DNA of 64,000 nucleotides from Multifurca ochricompacta (taxonomy: Eukaryota > Basidiomycota > Agaricomycetes > Russulales > Russulaceae). The first letter of the stretch is position 1. Each line of letters opens with the position of its first letter. Position numbers and translations under genes: made by a program. The DNA is taken from contig WTXG01000002.1 in the NCBI GenBank assembly GCA_022496185.1, positions 124,001-188,000 on the forward strand, read 5' to 3'. Positions 11,108 through 23,000 of this stretch are shown here, one piece after another. The notes below the pieces were generated by a model that saw nothing but the letters and a program-made list of their open reading frames with translations, did not search any database and was not told the origin of the DNA.

Positions 11108-11554
11108 GATAGTTGGGTTGGGGGTTTACGAGCAAGAGAATTCTGGACAGGGGAAATTACTCCTTGCTTGCTCACTTATGCCACACCGGAACGCCACCAC
11201 CAGGCACAGAACGCTGCTAGGGGAGGAGGGAGGGGGGGGGGGTGTGTTATCGAACTAGACAACGCGCCGCGCACCTGACTCCGGGAAGACAAGACAAGAC
11301 AACAAGGGAAGTTCTAAGTCGGAAGTGCTGCTAAGTAATGGGATTATCAAAATAAAATTGGCTGGATCGACAAAGCAGATCACATAGAACCTGATTGGCT
11401 GATTGGAAGGAGAATATATTAAAATCAGGTGGGACTACCATGGTGATCACTGACAATGACATATTAATAACAACCAACTCATTTACTTACGTTCTAATCA
11501 TCACACGGGGAATATTACAAACAACAACACAACACTGTTGTAAATCCAAACCCT
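11108..11554. other. Intergenic: hydrolase upstream region with a poly-G run
   Basis: 447 bp between two minus-strand genes. It has a G-rich stretch near 11221-11242 (a run of ten Gs and shorter runs) and AT-rich flanks. No ORF or RNA is supported. Confidence 0.5.
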
Positions 11555-14423
11555 TCATACAGCCTTACCCGAGTCCTCCTTCAAGCTAACAATCCTGTTG
11601 AGAACCAGATAATCTCCCTGCCTCCGTCCGGCGGGGACGTCTCCCGCCTCATCCAAGCATGCAACGCGCGCGGCCTTGTTATCCAACGCAAAGTACGCGA
11701 CACGCAGTCCCTGGAAACGCACACATTCCTTCCCAACAAGCTGAGCGCTCGTCACCGCTGGGGTACCTGGGTCTGCTGGCCGTGCCTCCGTCGCGTTCTC
11801 CGCGAGCGCCCTCTCGGTGCGCTTCTTGCTCTCACGCACAGCATCTACATACGCGCGCTTCGCGAGCGCCCAGAAGCCAACTTCAACGAGAGCGCCCTTG
11901 ACAGTTTCCAAGCTGTCCGGGTCGATGTCCGCCTTATAATCCGGTACCACCGTGAGCGGGTTGTCGCTTTTGAAGAGTCGATGAAAGATGCGTGTCTCGT
12001 CGACGCGTACGGGGCTCCCGCTCCCTGCATGCTCCGCCACCCACTGGATGAACGCTTTTGGCTTCTTGGAAGCACTCCCGTCCGCACCGTTTTCAAGCCG
12101 GCAAATGAGTTCCGTCACCTCACCTGTCGTCAGATCGGTCTTATATGATGTGCAGGTGATAGGGTATGGTGCTTGGAACAAGCCGACTGTCTTGCCTGGT
12201 GCAAGGCGAAAATAGTCCGGCGAGTCTTCCAGACGGAAGTCATCTTTGTCGATATAGACCGTGCGTGTGAAGGGTAGTCTTGCCATGCCTAACGCAGGTA
12301 CCTTTGGGTGAAGTGCCTTCTCGACAAAGATAATGTAATCTTCGGACACATTCTCGAGCGTCACTTTAAGGGGCCTGAGAACCATAAGGAGGCGCGGGAC
12401 ACTGTTCTCGAGATAGGAGCGAACCGCCTGGTCAAATCGCGCGAGTTGAATGTTTGAACCGGCTGTTGACACGCCAAGCCCGCCGACAAAGGAAATAATT
12501 GCACCTGCGGGGACCCCGCGTCGCCGCAACGCAATGAGAGTGTATAACCGGGGATCATCCCATCCGAGAACGTAGCCTTCTTCCACTAGGCTACGGAGTT
12601 TACGCTTTGAAGTAATCGTGCCCTGGAGGGCGAGGCGGCCATACTCAGACTGACGGGGCTTGTATACATCCACCGCGTCGCAAAGCCATTCATAAGACTG
12701 GCGGGAGGCAATGAACTCGACTGTGCACAGCGAGTGACTGTAGTCAACGTTAAGACAAGCTCGATCAGCTGAGAGAACCATTACACATACGAGATGTTCT
12801 CAAAGCTGTCAACCAAGCAATGGGTAAAGTCGTATGTTGGGTAGATCTTCCACTTGTCGCCTGTTCGGTGATGCGGCGCAAGGAGAACACGGTATGCGAT
12901 CAGGTCCCACATCTGCGGGTTTGGATCGTCAAGGTCCTGCTTCATACGAAGGATAGCCTCTCCCGGCTTGTATTTTCCAAGCTTCATGTTCTCGAACTCT
13001 CGCAGAGACTCTTCGACCGGTCGTGTGCGGTGTACGCACCCTGTCCGCACACCTCCGTCATCCCCACCTCTGTGAGTATGGATCTCCTCGCCTACGCCAT
13101 GACATGTGGAAGTGAGAGCACGAAAGAGGTAGACGGGAACGCACCTGTACAGTGACATACATAGGCTTTATCTCTTCGTGTAAGCTCAACTGCGAGGTCA
13201 TACAGCTCGTTAAAGTAATCGCTGGAATAAGTGATCTTCCATGGCTCGTAGCCCAGCCATCGCACTATCTCCAATATACTCTCAAAGTATACCGCCTCTT
13301 CTGCCTCGGGGTTTGTATCATCGTACCGCAGAAAGCACTTCCCGCCATGGTGCGCGGCGTATCCAAAATTGATAAAGATGGCTTTGGAATGCCCGATGTG
13401 CAGGAAACCATTCGGTTCGGGGGGAAAGCGCGTGTACACGAGTCCGCCGGTTGTCTTGAGGTGCGCGTCACGCAACGCGGCGTGAGTTGCGGGTTCTCCC
13501 CAGGCTTGTGTAACTTGCCGAGGAAGCCCTCCTCGAAGACCGTTCTAGACTAGGCGCGGTGGAGGTAGAAGCGGATGATGCGCCGCCCTCGGCAGCCTTT
13601 ACCACCTTGGTCTTGCTCTCCTTGGGTTCCTGCCCATATGATGACACGGTCAGTAGAGTGGACAGGGGCCGCATATGCGCATCCTGGTTATGGGAAGGCC
13701 CACCTTGCCCTTCGGTTTTGCCGCTTCCTTCGCACCGAACCGATCAGTAAGTGCGGACTCGACGGCGTTCTTGAGCTCGAGTGGATTCACCCAGCGCAGC
13801 TCGGGCGTACTCTTGAGTGCCGTGATAACCGCGCCCATATTTGCCCACCCTGTCACGGCGAAGGACGTAACGTACTCGGAGACGGCATTGGCTAGCGCCT
13901 CCGGTGTGATGCTGAATCCTGCGAGGATCGCGCACACACGACAGATTGGATGAAGCGTCGGGCGGAGCGGGAGCAAGCGTTGACTAACCGACTCCACATT
14001 CCCGGTCTAACTGAGCATCGTCTACGGGGAGCGGGTTCGCTTCTAAATACTTGACTGCCGCTACGTTGCCTCGTCTGAGCCTGATGTTTTCGAGTCCCAC
14101 CACTGCGAAGTCAGAGACGTACCATTCACCTGATCCGTGCTTTTGAGTCGTCTATCAACGATTGCATTGACGACGTATCCTCGCTCGTCTTCACCGATCC
14201 TCACACCCTGAACTGCGAGTGCCGCCACAAGCCCAGCCTGCTTCTCGTCTATGCGCCCTCCCGTAAGCGCATGACGTTCGATGAGGCCTTGGAGCACAGC
14301 CGCGCTTTTCGCGCTCTTGGCTGCTTCGGCAGCTTTAGCGTGCGTTAGGCCAATGGATTTGAACAAGTCTATGTATGTTTCTGTCTCTGGCGAAGCTACT
14401 GGTGCGCCCTTTGGTGGAGCCAT
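11555..14423 (-). CDS. GLN4: Glutaminyl-tRNA synthetase, cytosolic (class I)
   Basis: Charges tRNA-Gln with glutamine in the cytosol. The start at 14423 opens the eukaryote-specific N-terminal domain ([20 protein letters not shown], then a second exon with [15 protein letters not shown]). A Ser/Thr/Ala linker leads to the catalytic domain, with [20 protein letters not shown] (HIGH signature) and a [12 protein letters not shown] block. Farther on, [20 protein letters not shown] and the [17 protein letters not shown] block (KMSKS-type loop) precede the C-terminal anticodon-binding barrel, which stops at 11555. Introns are short. Two places need one extra base: 13540-13541 (CC for CCC) and 13483 (T for TT). 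Both lie in the most conserved part, between the linker and the HIGH domain. The family call is very secure. Confidence 0.93.
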
Positions 14424-14579
14424 TAGTGTTAGAAGTGATCGATTGTCAATTTAATAGAATAATAGAATAGATAAACAGCAGTTGAGTGAGTCACAAATCT
14501 GACGACCAAACAGTAACAAATCACGATAAAATAGATAACCATCAATTCATCTAGGGACTCTAGGGATATTAAAGATAGC

Positions 14580-16370
14580 TTAGGTATCTACATCTACGGC
14601 GGAACTCCAACGGTGGATGACAACGTCGCCAGGCTGCCCAACAAGCTTACGTTGAGTCTTCTTGGACCAGAAACCTGATCGCATGTCTTCGATCTCTGGC
14701 TTGCGGGTGGTGAGACTGCTGATCGCACTGGGTAGCGTATCGTCTAGAAAGGACAGGACGAGCGTCTTAATCACGTTCATGATCGGCTGCGCTGAGGAGT
14801 TGCGTATAGGTATGGGAAGCAACATCGGAAAGTCGGAGAAAGAGACATGGCGTGCACCAACTAAGGGACAAAAAAATAAGCATTCACACACGGTCAGGCC
14901 TGCCGACGAACGCGCACCGATGGTAAAAAGAGAACTTCCAGGCCATGCAGGCACCGCTTCCTCGAGGCGCTTAAAGTGATCTTTCCAGAGCGTGAAACCT
15001 TCTGCATTGATAACCATAAGTTTAGGGTGTGACAATGGTGAATGTTGGTCGGTGAAAGGCTCTGGACCGGGCGAGGTAAGAGGCTCGAGCCAAGGGTCTA
15101 ATACGAGCCCATGTGAAACAGGAATGCGCGAAAACCCCTTTGGCGATGGATCCGATAACATAGAAAACTTAGTCAAGTCTTCCAGTCAGAAAGGGAAAGA
15201 TGGCTGTATCAGAAACGCCACTACTTACGATGGTTGCGCCACCAAATGAATGGCCAACAAGAGAAACGCCTTCATCACACTGAACCCAATCACCGGCCCA
15301 GGACGCCGAATCTAACAATGACCCTTCTATCGTCTGCAAATCCCCATGCTCTCCTGTCCGCACGAGCTTTCGGAAAGCGGAATACCCTAGATAAATCTCA
15401 CGCTTCCGTAGCTCAAGCTGTTCGGTACGGAGAGCGATGCGTGGTTCTTGAATGTCAACTTTATCTTTACCGTTATCCCAACTAGGGTAGAGAAAGCGTC
15501 AACCGATGCAGACAGCGATATATGCCCGCTTACACTACTTCTTGGGGACTGATATAGAACTGTGAGTACCGTTTACCAGTCTTTTCTGACAACGGCCTGG
15601 ATATCGGACTGGTCCCATCGCGATGTTCAATAGCAAGAACGACTTTTCCTGATGATGCAAGATGCGTGCATATCTGACTGTTGTAGACATGAGCGCATGT
15701 GAGATGTACAAGTGAACGCTTCATGTACCTGTATGTTGTCCCACCACCGCCGAGTCCATGAGAGAATATAACCAGAGGCCACGGGGGCTGTGGTATATAC
15801 TGATCACTCGCAAGTTCTTTGGGTCTGCAGATTTATTCTGATTTCTCGGAGTGGCGGTGCGTTTAGGAATGCGGGAATCTGCGAAATGAAGTTCAGAGTT
15901 CAGTTGTGAAGGGTGAATAAGCCAGAGAAGTACCTGTAAAAGCGATCCGAAAAAGAGCACCAAGGGCCATAGTATAAACGAAGATATACCTAGAGACGCC
16001 ATGCAAGTCAGAACCACTGAACCCGAGTGGACTGGTGATGCCAGATCAAGAACTGGCTTACCTGCGTAGCGAGAATAACCTCGGACAGACTCTGCTAAAG
16101 GCCTGCCAAAAAAAGTAAGTACTAGTAATGGACTCCCATTATCAAGACGTTACCTCGGGAGCCAGTCGAGCCATTTGAGTGCGACTTAGTTTGAGCAGCC
16201 GACACAGGATAATAAGCCGTGAATGAGACCTCCTCCAGTCGGAGAGCGGGGGTTACTTGGCCAGTCTCGGTGCGCAATGCTGCTGTCCCAATGACATGAG
16301 TCGGTCTAATTGGAAGAGCAAACGTAGTTGCCCCGACGGCGTAAGGGCCAGCAGGATTTTCCAGTAACAT
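14580..16370 (-). CDS. Platelet-activating factor acetylhydrolase-like phospholipase
   Basis: Resembles the PAF-AH/Lp-PLA2 family, which removes short or oxidised sn-2 acyl groups from phospholipids. Exon order on the minus strand: MLLENPAGPYAVGATTF start at 16370; a short membrane-like stretch (ILWPLVLFFGSLLQ) near 15950; WPLVIFSHGLGGGGTTYR (oxyanion loop); VVLAIEHRDGTSP; LRTEQLELRKREIYLGYSAF; the nucleophile SLVGHSFGGATI; LVLDPWLEPL (catalytic Asp); and GARHVSFSDFPMLLP (catalytic His). All three catalytic residues are present. The hydrophobic stretch suggests membrane association, which is inference. The junction near 15790-15810 lacks an obvious GT donor. Stop at 14580. Confidence 0.85.
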
Positions 16371-17921
16371 GCTTCACGATACGTTCAAATTAACCTGAAT
16401 TTAGGCATGCCCGTGTTAAAAACGCTATTTTTTGATGGATGGACACCCGGACACCCAACACCCTCCGACCCCCCTTACTCCGATGCCCTCGCAATCCTTT
16501 CCGCGCGCCCGTGGTGGAGGTTTTAGAACTCACTCGAAGGAAAATCGGAGCTGCAACGTTTACGCCAGTGCCAGTGACTTCTACAAGCGCGACGGTTCCC
16601 ACCCTGATCCGAATATTAGCAGCGGCGACCCATTCCCCCCCCCCCCCTAACGCCCACGCCGCTCGGCCCCCTCTGCCTTCAGATACTATTTGCTTTGATC
16701 CCAGAGTCATCACCCACCCAGGAGCCGCTGCGCTCTCAGCCTTCAAGCTCAAGGCCACTTTTCCCCGACCCGCAACCACCCGAGTCGTGCCCATGGCCCA
16801 GGCGCCACATACACATTTCAATTTCGTGTGCACCAAAATCAACACCCTCTCTCCCCCCTCTTTGCGATCTTAATTCCGCCCCAACAAGCTCTGCAAAAAA
16901 AATTTGGCTTAACTTGATTAGGAAACACCACACACTTCACTTCTTCTGGGTGGACGGCTCGACATTGTTGTATCACATTTCTATATCAGTGGTAGGGTGC
17001 TTCCAAGCACAAGCGATAATGCAGATCTAATAACAGCGAGCGCACCATTTTTGGTTCATCACGGTTCATCACCAATCAATTAAGCAGATGTGAATCATAA
17101 ACGTTCACACCCAACACGACCTGCGGCGCCGTGTTATAACAAAGGACTCGAACTCGACTGAGTTTTGATTCATTAATCCCTAAGCGAGACGAAAGAATAA
17201 ACTTCCGGCACACTCGTCCCATATCTAGGTAAGCTGAAAGCTAGAGGTCTAATTTAATTTAATTACCACCTGGCTCTCGATCGCTATTCTTTAGACAATT
17301 GTTAGTACGCCAGCTGAATTCGCTGAAAGACTCCGATATCCTTGCCCATCATTTCCGGCACAGGACGGCATAAGACGATAATTTGTCACGCGTGCCACTA
17401 TCTGCAAATTCATCCGGGCAGTGACAAAAAGTAGGCGGGTCCCGACACCAACAGCGCCCTGACTGAATCAAAAAGCAGATCATTTACGGGGGTGAAGCCT
17501 GTAACCTAATTTGCTAGTTGCTGATTGCTAGTTGAAGGTAAATGCTCTACGTATGGCCTTCATAAAGGCACACGCAACCCATCCCAACCCAAATCTGCAA
17601 CAGTGGTTTTTTTTAATCTTATATTCCACTTTTCCCCATTCGTTCACCCTCCTTTACAACTCCTCCCTTTTACACCTTGACCGGGGTACTTAAAGATAGC
17701 ACTTGATTGCATGATCTCAAACCACTGTGCGGAGCACCGGTTTACACTAATGTACAATAATACAACACAGGTAGTACACAGACCACCCAAACCCAAACAA
17801 CGACCGATAAAATACTTTAAGGGGACATGACGCGTAGATCAATACTTACGGAAGCCAATATAGTCATTATAAGTGCAGGTCAGTCGCAAGGAAAAAAAGA
17901 TCATGAGGTGACACAACAAGC
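16371..17921. other. Intergenic, low-complexity C-rich stretch
   Basis: About 1.55 kb. 16440-16870 is pyrimidine/C-rich (runs of C at 16636-16648) and opens long but compositionally biased ORFs on both strands that match nothing I know. The rest holds probable upstream signals for the PAF-AH-like gene and the end of the next minus-strand gene. Confidence 0.4.
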
Positions 17922-20093
17922 TCAGACGTCGGCATGTTTCAAATCATACACTCCAGGCGAGGGTTGTTCTGATGAGGGCCCTGATCCATTGTCGAGGTCG
18001 TGTTCAACGTCGTACTGCACGGTCTTCTCGACGGTAATGTGAAGCTGTACACCCAACCTTGGCGTTATCGCTCCGCCTTCTGGCGAAGGTGAAATTGGGC
18101 GTACCCCTTTAGACTCTATATCATCAAAGTCGATTGTCATATCCTATGAAATTTTATGAATGAATGAGAAAAATGCTGGCTCCGACAGGTGCCAAGACGT
18201 ACGGGAATTTGCCGGCTTCGGTTATGGCGGTTAAATGAGTCTGGAAACAAGACGGGCATTGGGTGTCCTCCTTCTTTCGACGGGACCGCGCGCCCGCGTA
18301 GCGACTGTCGCATGTTGAGCCTAAATTTTTCAATTTATCTATGCGAGTCAGAGCCGCAAAAAAACTGAAATTTACTCACGTTGCGAGAAGAGAGTTTGCA
18401 TACACTTCGTGGCAGCAAACGGCGTTAACCAAACCCAAACTCTCTGCGAGGAACTAAACCTTACTTTTGCTGATTACGAAATGGAGCGCCATAAAAATAA
18501 GATTTTTGGGCATGGTGAGCCACTATTGGAATGGTGTATGAACCTCTATGCAGAATGGCAACGAAAACTTGAAGCTTACGCAAATCATTGAAACGATGGT
18601 GGAAACACTGTCAAACAAGCAGCGTGAGCGTCTTGGTGACAAGATTACTGAAACAACACCAACCAAGTGAGTGCGCCGTTGTTGACTGTGTAGGCGATGA
18701 TTGAATCTATGACTTCATCCATCCTGGATTTACAAACATATTGTCATTGCGGTTCACACAATACTCAAGAATAACACTGACGTTCCAAGACCTTGGCGGT
18801 TCTCTTGCAAGTAGAAACACATCGAGAAAGTGATTATCACATCGATGGCGGACGACAATGCCAGCCCTAGCGTGAACACGGACTGTGCTCTGTGTAAGAT
18901 AAAGAGTGACGGGCGGAGACTAAAACGGACGTACCTTGAATCTTGCAGTGAAAGCAGGAAAATTTTGCAGACGAGCCCTGCAGAACGTTCACCATTTTTG
19001 CGGATGTGAAATGACTCCTTGACTCACAATTCGACGGTTGTGACTATATCGAGTTACGAGGGTGAATAAGTCAGGTACCGGTTAGGGCGGGTGCTCAGAC
19101 ATATGACATACCAAGACCTGAAGCTATGAATGGGATGGGTCAGTGATCTCAGAGACAGAAGCACTGCAAGACGATTTGGTGACTAACCTACACGTCCAAC
19201 CACCAAAAACATCTAAAATTCCGAGAGTTCAGTGTTGAGCGAAATACAAAGAACAGTGGAATTTCACCGCAGGGCCGACAATATACCAGTTATTTTTGCT
19301 AACTGCGGTGATCATCATTAGACCAAATTAAGCGGTGGCGTAAAGGTGACTGACGGCGCAACAACCTTCGCAAAAAAAAGCTTAGGCGGAATGAGTTATC
19401 TCATTTCTCAATCAAATTAGTCAGTGCGCCGACTCACACATGTGTTATGAGGGTGACAAATACCTGTGGGTTGAAGTCTCAATTGATTTCACACCTGTCA
19501 AATAGGACAACACCGGACATACCGTAACCCCAATGCTAAGCTATTGTTGCGGAGTCAGATGAGCAATATGAGGCAATCCAAGACATGCTACACACTGCAA
19601 CAGTGCTGAAACCTGGATGAGGTCCAATCGCTAGTGATAGAAATGGTGCAGTACTCACATTGGTACAGTTCCTTGATAAGCCACATTCCCGAAGTTCGAG
19701 ATGAGATACTTCCAGATAGAAGTGCATATGAGGCAAGTGTGAGTGATATCCAGAGCCCTGCAATTTTGAAAAGCGGTATTAAGAGCACTAGATAACTTGA
19801 GTGCTTGTTCACAACTTACCAAACCACAGCAACCTACAAAAAAAAAGTGGGTCATGCGGAAAATCTTGAAGGGTAGACCAGGGAATCGCGTACCATGATT
19901 TTGTTCAATAGCTTGTCCGTTGGGTACAACCTACAGTAAATGCATACTTGGAGGGCTACAACTCCGGAAAGCCTTCACAACAAAATTTAGATATCAACCC
20001 GAAAGAATGAGTACAGATCACACACGCAACAGCGGCGAAGCAACCGATAAGAACAGCCCCAAAGGTATCTCTAACGTCGAGAATTGCGGGCAT
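17922..20093 (-). CDS. DUF6534-like multi-pass membrane protein
   Basis: Agaricomycete-specific family of predicted seven-helix proteins of unknown function. The exons spliced on the minus strand are: MPAILDVRDTFGAVLIGCFA from 20093; LQVCIYCRLYPTDKLLNKIM; VAVVWALDITHTCLICTSIW ending in KYLISNFGN; IDSIIAYTVNNGALT; and then MPKNLIFMALHFVISK leading to VYANSLLATLNMRQSLRGR. These are the family's helix-loop landmarks in the right order. The hydrophilic tail (LGVQLHITVEKTVQYD...) ends at 17922. I first considered a pheromone receptor, but the domain landmarks fit DUF6534. The middle exons (18.7-19.5 kb) are only partly resolved. Role unknown; likely plasma membrane. Confidence 0.7.
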
Positions 20094-23000
20094 TCTGAAT
20101 AGGTCCCTGTGTGGGGAAGGGAAAGAATAAGAACAGATGACCCCAAAGCCAAAAAGCAGGGAAACCCTCTTATTAAGGGTCCACGTGCATGACGATTTGG
20201 GTTCCTCTTTCTCTTCAATGTCAAGATCATATTCACCTTCATCTTCACATTCTTCATTCTTCTGGACCTGAAACCTGTGCGATTGATCAGCGGGGCGGGA
20301 GAGGGCGATCAAGGACGTGCATCCCATTTACCAAATTATGACCGATCATGTCTTGTCTTCAAATCAACGCCAACGCCAACGCCAGCGCCAACGCCACTTG
20401 ACCTATTTTATTTCTTTATTTTTATTTGTTTGTTTGATCAAATGATCAGATGTGCTGGTCCTTTCCCCTCCGCCACCCACCCGCATCAGAAAAATTCACT
20501 CATCCGTCGTCTGAGATCAGTTAGATAGACGATAGGGATTGTTTTTTTATCTTTTTTTGAAATCTTTTCGTATGACTATAAGTATTTTTCGTAGATAGTG
20601 TACCAATCTAAGGGCCGCCAGGTGTAGCGCGTAGCCCTCCACTCTCGATTCGGGGGCCACCACGCGCCCCTATCCGAGTCACCGCCAACCCCAATCCTCA
20701 TCCGAGGTATCGGTCACTTCCCCGTCCCCGTCCCCGTGTTGATCTTCTGTCGACAGTATATCTTGGTGGTGGTTTTAGCCCCCTCCCCAAATGGAGGATG
20801 CGGCGGCCATCAATCGTATATTAAAACAGTGAGCTTCATCCTGTGCTTGTACATCATTCATTCGATTTGATGCGCCGTGATGCGCCTCTCCTTGGCGCAA
20901 GTGTTGCATATACAGCCCGAGCCTGGAGGGTTTTTGCAACACTACAATGCTCCATGGGGTTCTGGTGGCTTGGTAAATTAATGATAAGTTAATCAAAGGT
21001 TTTTGGTCGGCCTAGCAACCGTATGTCGTATGTTAAGCAAAAATTATAATTCTAACAACAGGTGATGGACCCCCTGCTGCACAAGTGTAGTCTGGGTACG
21101 ACAGGCATACTTACGTATACGTATACGTAGATATTATTGTTCGTCAGGTCAACCCTGGCTGGAATCTCATTGGCTCATTAGATGTAAGCGCCCCGGCAAG
21201 TGCTCAAAAAAATCAAATTTCATTATCTTTCTTTGCAAGGAGTGGCTGCCGCGTGCAGGTCGGCTTGCAAGATGAAGGCACCCCTCGAAAGTTTCGGCCA
21301 CCTCACTCATAGCTAGCAATATGTGGCTTGATAATTCATGGGCCCCTGGGCTTCTTGTTTCGATGTACCTGTTGGCGTGTTTTTACAGTAAGAACCTTCG
21401 CGTACTGTTCCATACCCATTAACGATTTCTCTCCTAGCGATACGGACTAGCGCACTAAGGGTGGAGGACGTCCTCGCTATGCTTAGCTTTTAGCACATAC
21501 TGATTCGGCTTTATTCAGGGGCTCTCTGGAGAAAGCACTCGATGTCTAATGCCATTGGTGGCGTAATCTATAACACCTAGGCAGCTTCACCCTGAACGTG
21601 GACACTGCCCCTCAAAGTGTCTGGCTTCCCGCAATGCGCCATATCAGTGCACATGGTGACATGGCCGTTTGAGGGTTCTTCTTACTTTGTGGGGTCTTAG
21701 ACCCTTTTAAACGCGTGCATTAGGTGCCCAGTCTGTGAACCGTCTGATCCGATCCACGTTCACAAGCACTTTACGTGTACAAGGAACATCCGTCTCTTTT
21801 GCCATCTATACCACTTCCCAACCTGTTGTTTTGTATCAACGATTGTAGCGAAGTGCTACTGTCCAATCTGAAAACCTACAAAGCATCGCATTGAAACCCA
21901 GTGAAGCATGTATGAGCACAATAGTTCGGTAGCCGTTAATGGTGATCCCACTTTATCTACCCGATCTAGTGTATTCTGTTCTTCCCATAGATATCATAAA
22001 CAGAGTTGCTTACATTCTCTACGTCTCCTGGTGCACATCACACCAGAATATGCCCAGTAGTCTATCTAAAGACTGACAATGTGCTTAAGTGGTGCTAATC
22101 TAATAAAGTGTAATATGACATCGCGCAAGTTTGCTTCTACCCGCACAACTACTAAAGTCTATTTCCCACACTAACACTAATGCAGCGAGCTTGATAATAT
22201 TGATTGATTTATATTTATCATGGGAGGCTGGCTGGCTGGCAAAATGGTGCCACCTTATTTTCTCGTTAGGGCTGAGCACGCAGTGCTTTTAATGCGTTGT
22301 AGAATTTGTGAGCACGTTGCAGACCATTTCATGGCCTGAGATTAGAGTTAGAAAGCGCGCATAAGAGCAAACCTGCTCAAAGTCAAGTCATATCAAGTAG
22401 TTTTCGTGCTTAGTGCTAGTTTAGCAGACAGATACCACCGCTTGTTGAGAACATCACTTGCTAACATGGACCGAGAGTAGTATAGGAATATCAGATAGTA
22501 GATCGCGGTAGCCTCTGTTTTCGTGCTTAGGAGCGCGCGGGTTTCTGAGCCTGACCTTGGCTCTGCTCATCTCTCTACGACGCACCCGAACTTCATTTGG
22601 TCACGCGGTCACCAAGCACACGTGTTTGAATTTCATCGGCAACTCGGCAACGATACGTCGACTCTCTTTGCCCTAGGCCACTGGGCCACTGAACCACCTC
22701 CCAGGTCATTAAGTACAGCTTATACACCATGGAGAACAGCATCTCTTACCCATTGATTATGCACTTTCCCTCTCTGTGTTCCTAGTCTCAAAAAAGAATG
22801 CAACGCTGCTCAGGTTGCTGAAGGCGACTACAGGTCCTGGGTGAGTTCTTGCTTTACTTATTCTCAGCTTTACAGTGGATGGCTTGCCTCCCGCCGACTT
22901 TATACTTTAAATTAATTATCTGAATTACCACGACCTTTGCTCGAAGCAAGCAACCGCACAGTCAGTTAGACAGCTCCTCACCTACCCACCACCCACCCTT

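Noticed and set aside
13468..13674. A separate small Ser/Arg-rich gene
   Set aside because: It is the GLN4 linker read in the shifted frame after a one-base slip.
16432..16873. Long overlapping ORFs on both strands
   Set aside because: The region is C-rich low complexity. Both strands stay open by composition and no domain is recognised.
17922..20093. STE3-type pheromone receptor and therefore a mating-type locus
   Set aside because: The helix landmarks and the order of motifs match DUF6534, and no pheromone precursor (CaaX ending) is nearby.
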